From an uncultured Prevotellaceae bacterium (GTDB lineage Bacteria > Bacteroidota > Bacteroidia > Bacteroidales > Muribaculaceae): DNA of 64,000 nucleotides. Below are positions 45,104 through 53,115 of the stretch, piece by piece. Location: NCBI GenBank assembly GCA_900318255.1, contig ONJX01000027.1, positions 1 through 64,000 on the forward strand, given 5' to 3'. The first letter of the stretch is position 1. Each line of letters begins with the position of its first letter. The position numbers were made by a program, and so were the translations under genes. Below the pieces are notes generated by a model that searched no databases, was not told the DNA's origin, and saw only the letters and a list, made by a program, of their open reading frames with translations.

Positions 45104-45336
45104 GCACACTAATTAAACGAATTAAAACTAATTATTGTCCCGATAAAACTAAAGTGAAACATCGGGGTCAGACCCCATTGTTTCACTTTACACCTGCAAC
45201 CACAATAAATGCACACTAATTAAACGAATTAAAACTAATTATTATCCCGATAAAACAAAGTGAAACATCGGGGTCAGACCCCATTGTTTCACTTTACACC
45301 TGCAACCACAACAAATGCACACTAATTAAACGAATT
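45104..45336. repeat. Tandem 107-bp repeat, two units plus a partial third
   Basis: GCACACTAATTAAACGAATT recurs at 45104, 45211 and 45317 (periods 107 and 106). Each full unit carries one GAAACA/TGTTTC hairpin (45156-45184 and 45262-45290) and the text CACTTTACACCTGCAACCAC. The third copy runs into the 195-bp element. Confidence 0.92.
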
Positions 45337-45510
45337 TCAACTAAGCTTTTTGAAAAAATCACGCCCTCATGGCTCCCGCACAGTTTTTTTAGACATAAAA
45401 ACATAAGATAGACATAAGAGCATAAACCATAAATAGTCATAAGAACAAAACTTATGTTCCTTATGTGGGCTTATGTCCAATCAAGCGTGTGCTTATGTCT
45501 AAATGAACAG
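45317..45510 (-). repeat. 195-bp hairpin-rich dispersed element, copy B (inverted)
   Basis: Reverse-complement homologue of 36480-36675. The block GCGGGAGCCATGAGGGCGTG and AAAAAGCTTAGTTGAAATTC is fully conserved; the ACATAAG heptamer area has a 10-bp deletion and substitutions. Confidence 0.88.
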
Positions 45511-45527
45511 GCGCAGCTAGTTATGCA

Positions 45528-46946
45528 TCAGTTGGTTTCTTCGGGCTCTTTTACCCAGGTGTAGGCACCGATATCGATGCCGTCGTTGGTGAAGCGGTCA
45601 ACGCCGTAGCGGTCGTAGCGTGCGGCGTCGGGGCAGTAGGAGCGGTTGCCGCGTGCTATGGCGTCGCTGCCGTTGTGGAGTCGGTAGTCGAAGATATACT
45701 TCTCGCGCTCGGTGTAGAACTTAGGGTCGCCACCCCACACGCAGTTGATGAAGAACTCATCATCCTCGCCGCTGCTTTGAAGTAGGCAGTTGCGCAGGTA
45801 GATGCCTATGTCGTTGAGCTCATTCACATTGAGGTCGCCGGTGTTGCCATAGAAGATGCAGTTGTCGAAGCTGCCCTGGAAGTGGGTGCTAGAGCCGTCA
45901 TCAAATTTGTTCATGAGGTTGAGGATGGGGCCATCGATAGCCGAGAAGAGGTAATAGTTGGCAAAGGTGCAGTTGACAAAGTGCAGATTTCCTCCGTAGA
46001 AGTCGGCGACAAAGACACCGGCATCGCTAAACTCGCAGCCCTCGGCATCGATCCAGGCGTTCACGCCCAGCAGAGTGAGGTAGGATGCGTTGTGCAGCAC
46101 GCTGTTGAAGAGATGCAGCGAGCGCTGGCTCATGTCATCAGAATAGACCTGCATACCGTTAGTGTTGCCGCGCATGCTCACGAAGGCCAGCTCATTGCCG
46201 TAGCTGCCATAGTTGAAATAGACGCCATCCCACTGTCCGCTCATGATGTCGAAGTTTATCTCGCCCACCACATGGTCGAGGCGGTCGCCGCGCAGGGTGA
46301 TGGGCTTCTCTTGGGTGCCACGGGCTGTGAGCGTGCCTTTGACCAGCAACGCCGCGTCATGGTGGAAGAGTAGGGTGGTGCCAGGGTCGAAGGTGACGCT
46401 GGTGAGTGTGTCGATAGTGAGCGTGCCATACACGAGATAGGGCTTGGCCGCGGTGAGGTGGGTGGGCTTGCTCAGCGTGGTGTCGTTGAGGATGATGACA
46501 TCCTGCCCCCAGGCGGTGACGGCGACCTTTTGGGTGACGCCGTTGGTGACAAACTCGATGTGATCCTCAAGGTACTCGGGTTCATCTTGATTGGTGGGGT
46601 CGAGACGGCTCTCGACGAAGACGAAGATGCTGTCCTGACCTCGCACTTCAATGTCGTGAAACTCGTCGCCCTTCATGCCATCCACATTGAGGAAGAAGTG
46701 GCCCTTGCTCTCTCCCGCCACCCTGATTGAGGAGATGTTGAGCATCTTCTTGCCCTTGTTGTAGATGAGAAACTGCTTGGTGGGCGTGCCCTGGCCGGTT
46801 ATCACGGTGTCGAAGGCCACGGTGTCGGTCGAGAAAGTGAGGATGTCGCTGCTGCTGGTCGAGAACTCGTCGTCGATGCAGCTAGAGAATGATAACGCTA
46901 CTATAGCGCAAATTATAGCCAAAGGTAGATGAAAATTCTTAGTCAT
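45528..46946 (-). CDS. Lipoprotein with beta-helix-like (pectin lyase-like) C-terminal half
   Basis: 472 residues. The signal peptide ends in ALSFSSC (lipobox, Cys near 23). The N-terminal part (30-170) looks like an immunoglobulin-type choice-of-anchor domain (FDTVITGQGTPTKQFLIYNK). From about 175 to 440 short beta rungs repeat (VYGTLTIDTLTSVTFDPGTT, WDGVYFNYGSYGNELAFVSM, AEGCEFSDAGVFVADFYGG, GSFDNCIFYGN), the pattern of a right-handed parallel beta-helix. Surface or outer-membrane facing; probably binds or acts on a glycan. It follows the MBOAT gene on the same strand after 115 bp. Confidence 0.75.
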   Translation of the reverse strand: MTKNFHLPLAIICAIVALSFSSCIDDEFSTSSSDILTFSTDTVAFDTVITGQGTPTKQFLIYNKGKKMLNISSIRVAGESKGHFFLNVDGMKGDEFHDIEVRGQDSIFVFVESRLDPTNQDEPEYLEDHIEFVTNGVTQKVAVTAWGQDVIILNDTTLSKPTHLTAAKPYLVYGTLTIDTLTSVTFDPGTTLLFHHDAALLVKGTLTARGTQEKPITLRGDRLDHVVGEINFDIMSGQWDGVYFNYGSYGNELAFVSMRGNTNGMQVYSDDMSQRSLHLFNSVLHNASYLTLLGVNAWIDAEGCEFSDAGVFVADFYGGNLHFVNCTFANYYLFSAIDGPILNLMNKFDDGSSTHFQGSFDNCIFYGNTGDLNVNELNDIGIYLRNCLLQSSGEDDEFFINCVWGGDPKFYTEREKYIFDYRLHNGSDAIARGNRSYCPDAARYDRYGVDRFTNDGIDIGAYTWVKEPEETN

Positions 46947-47061
46947 ACATTTAAAACGTGTTTTGACTAAGAATATTGTTTTTTTCGTTTAGTGTTTATC
47001 GTTGTCTCTTTTATAGAAATTCGAGACAATCTAGGTTGTCCCATCCCTAATCACTCCACTC

Positions 47062-48915
47062 TTAGAACTGGAAGTAGATGAAGGGCTGCATCTCGGCGGA
47101 GACGAACTGGAAGACAAAGAACACCACCACGACGACTATTGCGGCAATCGCTGGCATTGGCAGGCTGGCAAAGGTGTAGCGATACTTGCGCTTCATCTTT
47201 TCGGGGATCCAGTGGATGATCATGCCAAGGACAAATAGCAGGAACACATTGTGATAGGCACCAATCACGTCAAGGACGTTGACGTTCCATGCGGTGCCCA
47301 TCTGCTGCACCATCGATTTGGCAGTGCGCCACGCCACCTCGTTGGCAGTGGCAGGGTCGAGGTTGGAGCCCGAGCGGAAAAAGAGTCGTGTGAAAGAGAT
47401 GAATACAAACGTTACGAAAATCGCCCAGGAGTTGGCCAGCCACTTGAGGTTGCGCTCGCGGGTGTTGTACTTGTTGTATAACCAGCGTATTATTGCGCTC
47501 ACAGCAATGAAGACAGCACACACCAGCAACACGTTCCACAGCGCAGTGGGAGTGACCCACATGAGTATTAAAATAACAGCCACAACAATGAGCGAGGCCA
47601 CTACTCTCCACATCGCTGAGTTGTCGCGCCAGAACTTATAGACCACCATTCCCACTCCATTGAGTCCGCCCCAAATCACGAAGTTCATGCTCGCTCCGTG
47701 CCACAGACCTCCGAGCAGCATGGTAATCATCGCGTTAAGGTTGGCATAGATTTTCTTGCGGCGGTCGGGGTGCTTGTAGGCAGTGAAGATTACCATCGCT
47801 GCAACTATTAGCACACCCAGTGCTACCCACCAGCTGCCGCTGAGCACCAGGGCCGCTAGTGTGATAACCGAGATCCAGAAGTAAGTGCCGAAGGTGATGT
47901 TGCGGTTGCCGCCCAGAGGGATGTAGAGATAAGTCTGCAGCCATCGCGAGAGCGAAATGTGCCATCGCTTCCAGAAGTTGCTACAGTTGAGGGCTTTATA
48001 GGGGGAGTTGAAGTTCTTGGGCAGGTGGAATCCCATGAGCAGCGACAGTCCTATGGAGATGTCGGTATATCCCGAGAAGTCGGCATAAACTTGCAGAGAA
48101 TAGACAAATAGCGACATCAAGTTCTCAAACCCCGAGAACAGGTGTGGATTCTCAAACACTCGGTCGATGAAGTTCATGGCGAGGTAGTCGCTCAGTACAA
48201 TCTTTTTTACCAGTCCATTAAGTATCCAGAACACCGCTAGTCCAAACATGCGATGGCTGATGTTGTACTTCTTATAGAGCTGAGGGATGAAATCGCTCGC
48301 CTTGATGATGGGACCCGCCACCAGCTGTGGGAAGAAGGTCACGTAGAAGCCAAAGTCGAGAATGTTGCGTACTGGCTTGACGAGGCCTTTATACACGTCG
48401 GCAGTGTAGCTGATCACCTGGAATGTGTAGAACGAGATGCCCACTGGCAGGATGATGCGGTCAACATTGAAGAAATTAGTGCCTAGAATTGAGTTGCCGG
48501 CACTAGCGGCGACATTGGTCACCGTCATTTCGAAACCGAAGATGGAGTGTACCATGTCGGCAAAGAAATAGGCATACTTGAAGTAGCACAGGATGCCGAG
48601 GTCAATGGTGACGCTCAGTGCCAGCAGTGCCCGTCGCTTCCATTGCACCTTGTTGCGGTCGATGGCCTGGGCTATAAAGAAATCGGTACACGTGACGAGT
48701 ATCAGTAGCCCCACAAAGAGTCCGCTGGTCTTGTAGTAGAACAGCAGGCTCACGAAGAAGAGATAAGAGTTGCGCAGCAGTCTTCTGTTCTTGGCCAGCG
48801 CGAAACCAGCGAAGACGATGGCGAAGAACGCCCAAAAGTGGAACTGCGTGAACAGCAGTGGACTGTCGGGGTTAAACGAGAAAACCGATAATATGTAGTC
48901 AATAAGTTTCTGCAT
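47062..48915 (-). CDS. MBOAT family O-acyltransferase (AlgI-like)
   Basis: 617 residues from the ATG at 48915, inside the 3' end of the SGNH gene (overlap 17 nt); a GTG five codons earlier is an alternative. About 12 or more membrane segments. FYVTFFPQLVAGPIIKASDFIPQ, FWKRWHISLSRWLQTYLYIPLGGN and GLWHGASMNFVIWG (active-site His) are the classic AlgI/DltB-type MBOAT blocks. It moves acetyl groups across the inner membrane for O-acetylation of a surface glycan, with the two SGNH proteins as periplasmic partners. Confidence 0.94.
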   Translation of the reverse strand: MQKLIDYILSVFSFNPDSPLLFTQFHFWAFFAIVFAGFALAKNRRLLRNSYLFFVSLLFYYKTSGLFVGLLILVTCTDFFIAQAIDRNKVQWKRRALLALSVTIDLGILCYFKYAYFFADMVHSIFGFEMTVTNVAASAGNSILGTNFFNVDRIILPVGISFYTFQVISYTADVYKGLVKPVRNILDFGFYVTFFPQLVAGPIIKASDFIPQLYKKYNISHRMFGLAVFWILNGLVKKIVLSDYLAMNFIDRVFENPHLFSGFENLMSLFVYSLQVYADFSGYTDISIGLSLLMGFHLPKNFNSPYKALNCSNFWKRWHISLSRWLQTYLYIPLGGNRNITFGTYFWISVITLAALVLSGSWWVALGVLIVAAMVIFTAYKHPDRRKKIYANLNAMITMLLGGLWHGASMNFVIWGGLNGVGMVVYKFWRDNSAMWRVVASLIVVAVILILMWVTPTALWNVLLVCAVFIAVSAIIRWLYNKYNTRERNLKWLANSWAIFVTFVFISFTRLFFRSGSNLDPATANEVAWRTAKSMVQQMGTAWNVNVLDVIGAYHNVFLLFVLGMIIHWIPEKMKRKYRYTFASLPMPAIAAIVVVVVFFVFQFVSAEMQPFIYFQF

Positions 48916-50161
48916 TATAGTTTCGTTCACGCCATTTCAGGTATTCTCCTATTATGGCATTATAGAGTAAGTCTCCTATGAGTTTGTAGCCACTGCTGGT
49001 GAAATGCACATGGTCGCTCTGCATCAGTCCGCTCCTCACCCATCGCGTGGAGCTGCCCAAGCCCCCCATCACCTTGTAGAGGTCCCACACCGACCCGTTG
49101 TTGTCGAGTGCCAGTTCAATGAATACCTTCTCGGCAGAGCGTGAGTTGGGGTTTGCTGAGCGGTTCAAGTGGTTGTCGTTGTTAGTGATGAAAATGAACT
49201 GGCAGTTTGGATTCACGCGCTTGATGCGGTCAATGAGTTGCTGGTAATTGCTCTTGAAGCGGTCGCGGTTGAAGTTCTTGGTGTGGGCGTCGTTGATGCC
49301 TATGCCAAAGATTACCATGTCGGGCTTTGCCACATGCAGGTCTTTCTCGAGAAGGCTGCATCTTAGCCACGACGTGGTGGCAGCTCCGTTCACGCCCGAC
49401 TCCCAATAGGTGACGCCCGGCTCGTCGTTGAGAGCGACAACCCCTCTGAGCTCAAATCGGTTGCCGCTGCCCAGGCCGTGAAATTTCACGGTAAACGAGG
49501 TGCAGCTTCGTGGCAGTTCAAAGAAATAGCCGGTGTCGTTATTGCCTTCGGGGTCTTCTATCGCTGTGCTGTCGATCATGATGTAGGGGCGCACGCTGCT
49601 CGACGATGCCTTTCCCATTACCCTGATGTAGCGGGTTGACCAGTCGATGCCGTCGCTCGCCGAGAGAGTGAACGTGACACTGGCGTTAGGGCTCGAGGTG
49701 GTGGCGGTGATGCCACTCATTCCCATCTCGCGGTCAGGGCTTTGCTCAATGTTGCGGGTTCTCGACCACGAGCCAGTGCCACTCACCGAGTAGTCGTGCG
49801 GGCCGTTGGTGCCCACGAGTTTGTAAGGAAACATGATGGCCCTGCTGCCTTTGTTGCTATTAACGTGAGTGGAGAAATCGCGGCGCAGGCGGTGGCTGAA
49901 AGTGCCCGCTTGCACATGACTGCCTCCCACGTGCCAGATGTTGATGGTGCCTCGCTGGCGGTTGATGATATTGTCGAGCTTGCGGAAGAAAGGTACCAGC
50001 GCCACGCGCCCTTCCTTGAAGGTGCGCAGTCCCGCCTCTTTCATGTTGACGCATGAGTAGCTTGAGTCGGTGCGCGCCAAGAGGCCTTTGACTTGTGCCG
50101 CTGAGCCCATAATGCTCCATGTTGCTATGATGAGCGATAATATGTATTTTGTTCTAGTCAT
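48899..50161 (-). CDS. Periplasmic SGNH-hydrolase-like protein, acetylation partner 1
   Basis: 420 residues with a signal peptide (ILSLIIATWSIMGSAAQ). Block I is HVGGSHVQAGTFS, with Gly in place of the usual Asp before Ser; block III is IFGIGINDAHTKN; block V is DHVHFTSSGYKLIG with the Asp/His pair. A beta-rich insertion sits in the middle (residues 130-260). It resembles AlgX/PatB-type O-acetyltransferases that act with an MBOAT protein. Its stop overlaps the MBOAT start. It follows the second SGNH gene by 32 bp. Confidence 0.85.
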   Translation of the reverse strand: MTRTKYILSLIIATWSIMGSAAQVKGLLARTDSSYSCVNMKEAGLRTFKEGRVALVPFFRKLDNIINRQRGTINIWHVGGSHVQAGTFSHRLRRDFSTHVNSNKGSRAIMFPYKLVGTNGPHDYSVSGTGSWSRTRNIEQSPDREMGMSGITATTSSPNASVTFTLSASDGIDWSTRYIRVMGKASSSSVRPYIMIDSTAIEDPEGNNDTGYFFELPRSCTSFTVKFHGLGSGNRFELRGVVALNDEPGVTYWESGVNGAATTSWLRCSLLEKDLHVAKPDMVIFGIGINDAHTKNFNRDRFKSNYQQLIDRIKRVNPNCQFIFITNNDNHLNRSANPNSRSAEKVFIELALDNNGSVWDLYKVMGGLGSSTRWVRSGLMQSDHVHFTSSGYKLIGDLLYNAIIGEYLKWRERNYNAETY

Positions 50162-50193
50162 TATAATCTATAGTAGGTTTAGCTTTTGCTGTC

Positions 50194-51585
50194 TTACTGG
50201 AAGTCTTTAGGGGTCTTGCCCACTCGCTTGCAGTAGAAGCGGTAATACATCAAGCAGGTGTTGAAAAGCATGTCGGCAACCTTGCTGGCACCGTCGCGAG
50301 AGAAGTGAACGTAGTCTTTTCCTGCCAAGCCAGCTTTTACCCATTCTATCATGGAGTTGTGGCCTCCCATTGCCTCATAGAGGTTCCAGAAGGCGATGCC
50401 CGTCTCGTTGCACACCTCTTGAATCATGTGGATGGTGGGCTCGAGCTGTGGATAAGTCTCTTTCTTGCCTTTTACGTTGGTTGACATGTCGGCAGGGCCT
50501 ATGAACAGTATCTTTGTCTCGGGCGAAATTGCTTTGAAAAGTTTAATTTGTGCGATAAGGCTTTCCTTGTATTCTCTCATGCGCTTTTCGGTTTTGAGGT
50601 AAGGCACTGAGTTGCCGCCATATTGCAAGATAATCAGTCCCACTTTGTTGCGCTTGAAGAATGGCTCTAGGGTCTTGCGGTCGGTGACGTGGGCAAAGAC
50701 TGTTCCCGAGCTGCCTCGCATGGGCACGTTGTCAACCGAGATGCCATTGTTGCCATCGAGCATCACGGCAAAAATTTCCATGTCGCCACTAGCGCTAATC
50801 GACACTTTTCTTGCTGGTGTGGATAGTGTGGCGCTGAGGAATTTTACACCTGTAGTAGTGCCTGCGGGGTCGGTCATGGGCACTGTGGTGCCGTTGGCAC
50901 TGAGCGTGGCTTTGCCGTTTCCGCTGCACACCATTGTCACCTTTGAGTAGGTCTTGGAGTGGGGCGCGCCCTCAAAGCTGGTGGCTCTGTAGGTGAGCTG
51001 CACCGAGCCCTTGAGGTGAGCCACCTGCGACATGATGCCGTAGCGGCCATTGCGCAGCTGTGGCCCCATGGGGTAAGAGAAATAGGTGGGTAGCTTGCGG
51101 CTTGCCCACTGTGCAACGGTCATTGCGCCAACGGCTTGAATTGCTGGTACCATGCCCACTCCGGTGCCTCCAAAGGCAGTCTGCAATCTCTCTCTCAGCT
51201 CAGATGAGATGCGGTCTTCCTCAAGCTGCGAGTCGCCGTAGTGCAGCACGCGCATGGGCTCTGCGCTGGAGTTCTCCATTGCTTCAAAGAGGTCGTCAAA
51301 ATAGGTGATGTCGCCTGCTGGCATGTGAAAGCGGGCGGGATTAGACTCGGTGAATTTCTTGAATTCAACGTCGTCGGTGGTGCTTGTGGCCTTGAGCTGC
51401 TGGGCAAGGAGCTCGTCGGGGGTCGCGGTATTGACGTGTGTCTCCACCGTGAGTATTTCGTCAAGAGTAGGGAACTCAAAGTGGACATTGCCAATGGTAA
51501 TCCCATCTTTAGGGAAGATGGCACACACCACGGCAAGCGCAGCCAGAGTGCCAAAGATGAAGATTACTATTTTTCTTGCTTTCAT
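50194..51585 (-). CDS. Membrane-anchored SGNH-hydrolase-like protein, acetylation partner 2
   Basis: 463 residues from the ATG at 51585 (MKARKIVIF); the frame is open 20 codons further. One N-terminal membrane anchor (IVIFIFGTLAALAVVCAIF). Block I VLHYGDSQLEEDRIS with the nucleophile Ser, block III LIILQYGGNSVPYL, block V GKDYVHFSRDGASKVAD. It shares domain order with the 48899 protein, so the pair arose by duplication. First gene of the SGNH-SGNH-MBOAT cassette. Confidence 0.85.
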   Translation of the reverse strand: MKARKIVIFIFGTLAALAVVCAIFPKDGITIGNVHFEFPTLDEILTVETHVNTATPDELLAQQLKATSTTDDVEFKKFTESNPARFHMPAGDITYFDDLFEAMENSSAEPMRVLHYGDSQLEEDRISSELRERLQTAFGGTGVGMVPAIQAVGAMTVAQWASRKLPTYFSYPMGPQLRNGRYGIMSQVAHLKGSVQLTYRATSFEGAPHSKTYSKVTMVCSGNGKATLSANGTTVPMTDPAGTTTGVKFLSATLSTPARKVSISASGDMEIFAVMLDGNNGISVDNVPMRGSSGTVFAHVTDRKTLEPFFKRNKVGLIILQYGGNSVPYLKTEKRMREYKESLIAQIKLFKAISPETKILFIGPADMSTNVKGKKETYPQLEPTIHMIQEVCNETGIAFWNLYEAMGGHNSMIEWVKAGLAGKDYVHFSRDGASKVADMLFNTCLMYYRFYCKRVGKTPKDFQ

Positions 51586-51634
51586 TACTCTTTTTACCTG
51601 AAGTGATTTTGTGGTTACAATTTTAAAAAGCGTG

Positions 51635-51642
51635 CAAAGTAA
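51635..51642 (-). promoter_or_regulatory. Possible -7 box of the SGNH/MBOAT operon
   Basis: TTACTTTG on the minus strand, 50 bp before the ATG at 51585; one base off consensus, the same variant as pfp. Confidence 0.4.
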
Positions 51643-51945
51643 CACAAAATATTTTAAATAGATGTGACTTTCGCTCTAAAAACCTCGTTTATTGAGTTTT
51701 TTTACCAAAACTGTAAGCTCTTTTTCATGATTTTAGTTGGTTTTATTGTGATGACTTTGTTTGATGGCTCTATATTGTTATAACTAGTCATTGCCTATGT
51801 CTTTTTCTCGGTAGGCATGGCCTTTGGCCTTTTTTGTTGGGTTGTAGGGCTGTTAATATTGGTTGCTTGTGTTAAATAATCTTAATTCTTGGCTTCTCGT
51901 CGAGATTTAGGGTAGTGGTATTGTGGCTATTAATAAATAATGTTG

Positions 51946-51953
51946 TACCTTTG
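51946..51953 (+). promoter_or_regulatory. -7 box of the rplM operon
   Basis: TACCTTTG followed by CACG. A TTG at 51921-51923 is spaced 22 bp upstream. The leader is about 110 nt. Confidence 0.65.
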
Positions 51954-52065
51954 CACGCCGATTATATCCAAGATAATTTCAGCAGCGTGCCAGAGTGTGA
52001 CATTTGGCCGTGTCATTGTGCGCTCTGTTGAAGATTTAATTAATTTTTAATCAGGATTTTTAAAA
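51953..52065 (+). promoter_or_regulatory. Structured rplM 5' leader (candidate ribosomal-protein leader)
   Basis: Hairpin 1: GCACGC (51953-51958) with GCGTGC (51985-51990), containing an inner ATTAT/ATAAT stem. Hairpin 2: CAGAG (51991-51995) and TGACA (51998-52002) with TGTCA (52011-52015) and CTCTG (52023-52027). Two adjacent paired elements before a ribosomal operon suggest autogenous control by L13 or S9. Confidence 0.5.
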
Positions 52066-52560
52066 GTGAACACTTTAAGTTACAAGACCGTGTCTATCCG
52101 CAAGGAAGACGTACAGAAACAATGGGTAGTAGTAGATGCTACCGATCAGGTGCTGGGTCGCTTGTGCGCAAAAGTAGCGAAGATCTTGCGCGGAAAGTAC
52201 AAGCCCAGTTTCACACCACATGTTGACTGTGGTGACAATGTAATCATCATCAACGCCGATAAGGTTAAGCTCACTGGTAATAAGTGGGAAGACCGCACCT
52301 ATGTTAGCTACACAGGCTACCCCGGTGGTCAGCGTTATGCAACCCCTGCCATTCTCCAAAAGAAGTCGGAGATTCATCAATCAAGAGCTCGTGGCAAGCA
52401 GCGCGGCAAGCATCCCTTGTTCCTTCACGTGATTAAGGGTATGCTCCCCAAGAACAAGCTTGGCGCTCAGATTCTGAACAATGTGTATATCTACAATGGT
52501 CCAGATCATCCACATGAGGCTCAGCAACCAACAGTAATTGATATCAACAAACTTAAATAA
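52066..52560 (+). CDS. rplM: 50S ribosomal protein L13
   Basis: 164 residues from a GTG start at 52066 (MNTLSYKTVS; no ATG nearby, and family members begin MxTLSYKT). WVVVDATDQVLGRLCAKVAK, NADKVKLTGNKWEDR and KGMLPKNKLGAQ are conserved, and the C-terminal HPHEAQQPTVIDI is typical. It is about 13 residues longer than usual because of a basic segment at about 97-115 (EIHQSRARGKQRGKHPLF) before VIKGMLPK. First gene of rplM-rpsI-rpsB-tsf. Confidence 0.95.
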   Translation: MNTLSYKTVSIRKEDVQKQWVVVDATDQVLGRLCAKVAKILRGKYKPSFTPHVDCGDNVIIINADKVKLTGNKWEDRTYVSYTGYPGGQRYATPAILQKKSEIHQSRARGKQRGKHPLFLHVIKGMLPKNKLGAQILNNVYIYNGPDHPHEAQQPTVIDINKLK

Positions 52561-52568
52561 TTGGAAGA

Positions 52569-52955
52569 ATGGAACAGATTAATGCAGTAGGTCGTCGTAA
52601 AGCAGCTATCGCACGCGTTTATGTTAGCGAAGGTAATGGCGAGATCACAATCAACAAGCGTACACTTGAAGAATACTTCCCATCTCCAATTCTTCAATTC
52701 ATTGTTAAGCAACCATTGAACACGCTGGAAGCCACCGAGAAATATAACATCAAGGTGAACCTCGTGGGTGGTGGTTACAAGGGACAGGCCGAGGCTCTGC
52801 GTCTTGCTATCGCTCGTGCACTGGTGAAGATCAACGCAGAGGACAAGAGCGCACTGCGCAAGGAAGGCTTCATGACTCGTGACCCACGTGCCGTAGAGCG
52901 TAAGAAACCAGGCCAGCCCAAGGCCCGCAAGCGTTTCCAGTTCAGCAAGCGTTAA
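52569..52955 (+). CDS. rpsI: 30S ribosomal protein S9
   Basis: 128 residues, normal size: NAVGRRKAAIARVYVSEGNG, VNLVGGGYKGQAEALRLAIA and the basic C-terminus GQPKARKRFQFSKR that reaches the P-site tRNA. It starts 8 nt after rplM, the conserved rplM-rpsI pairing. Confidence 0.98.
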   Translation: MEQINAVGRRKAAIARVYVSEGNGEITINKRTLEEYFPSPILQFIVKQPLNTLEATEKYNIKVNLVGGGYKGQAEALRLAIARALVKINAEDKSALRKEGFMTRDPRAVERKKPGQPKARKRFQFSKR

Positions 52956-52978
52956 TACTTTATTATTTCAACGACTTG

Positions 52979-53033
52979 CTCTGGAATGCAAAACAGAGTT
53001 TAGTATCCAAATTGCATAGACTCTTCGTGAAGA
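52979..53033 (+). promoter_or_regulatory. Candidate rpsB leader with pseudoknot potential
   Basis: In the 160-nt gap before rpsB, CTCTG (52979-52983) pairs with CAGAG (52994-52998), and the loop sequence ATGCAA (52986-52991) is complementary to TTGCAT (53012-53017), an H-type pseudoknot arrangement. A further TCTTC-GT-GAAGA hairpin follows (53022-53033). E. coli rpsB is autoregulated through a leader; an analogous S2 site is plausible. Confidence 0.45.
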
Positions 53034-53115
53034 TACACATTAATAATATACTCACACACGATGGCTACTATGCGATTGATTAAGTCGAACGTAAACAAAT
53101 CAAAATTTTTAAACA

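Larger units (their letters stand above)
44960..45527. other. 568-bp intergenic region with tandem and dispersed repeats
   Basis: No gene. It contains the ptb promoter, a tandem 107-bp repeat with two embedded GAAACA hairpins (45104-45336) and the inverted 195-bp ACATAAG element (45317-45510). Confidence 0.8.
51586..52065. other. 480-bp divergent intergenic region
   Basis: AT-rich, no gene seen. It holds the SGNH/MBOAT promoter on the left and the rplM promoter with leader on the right. Confidence 0.7.
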
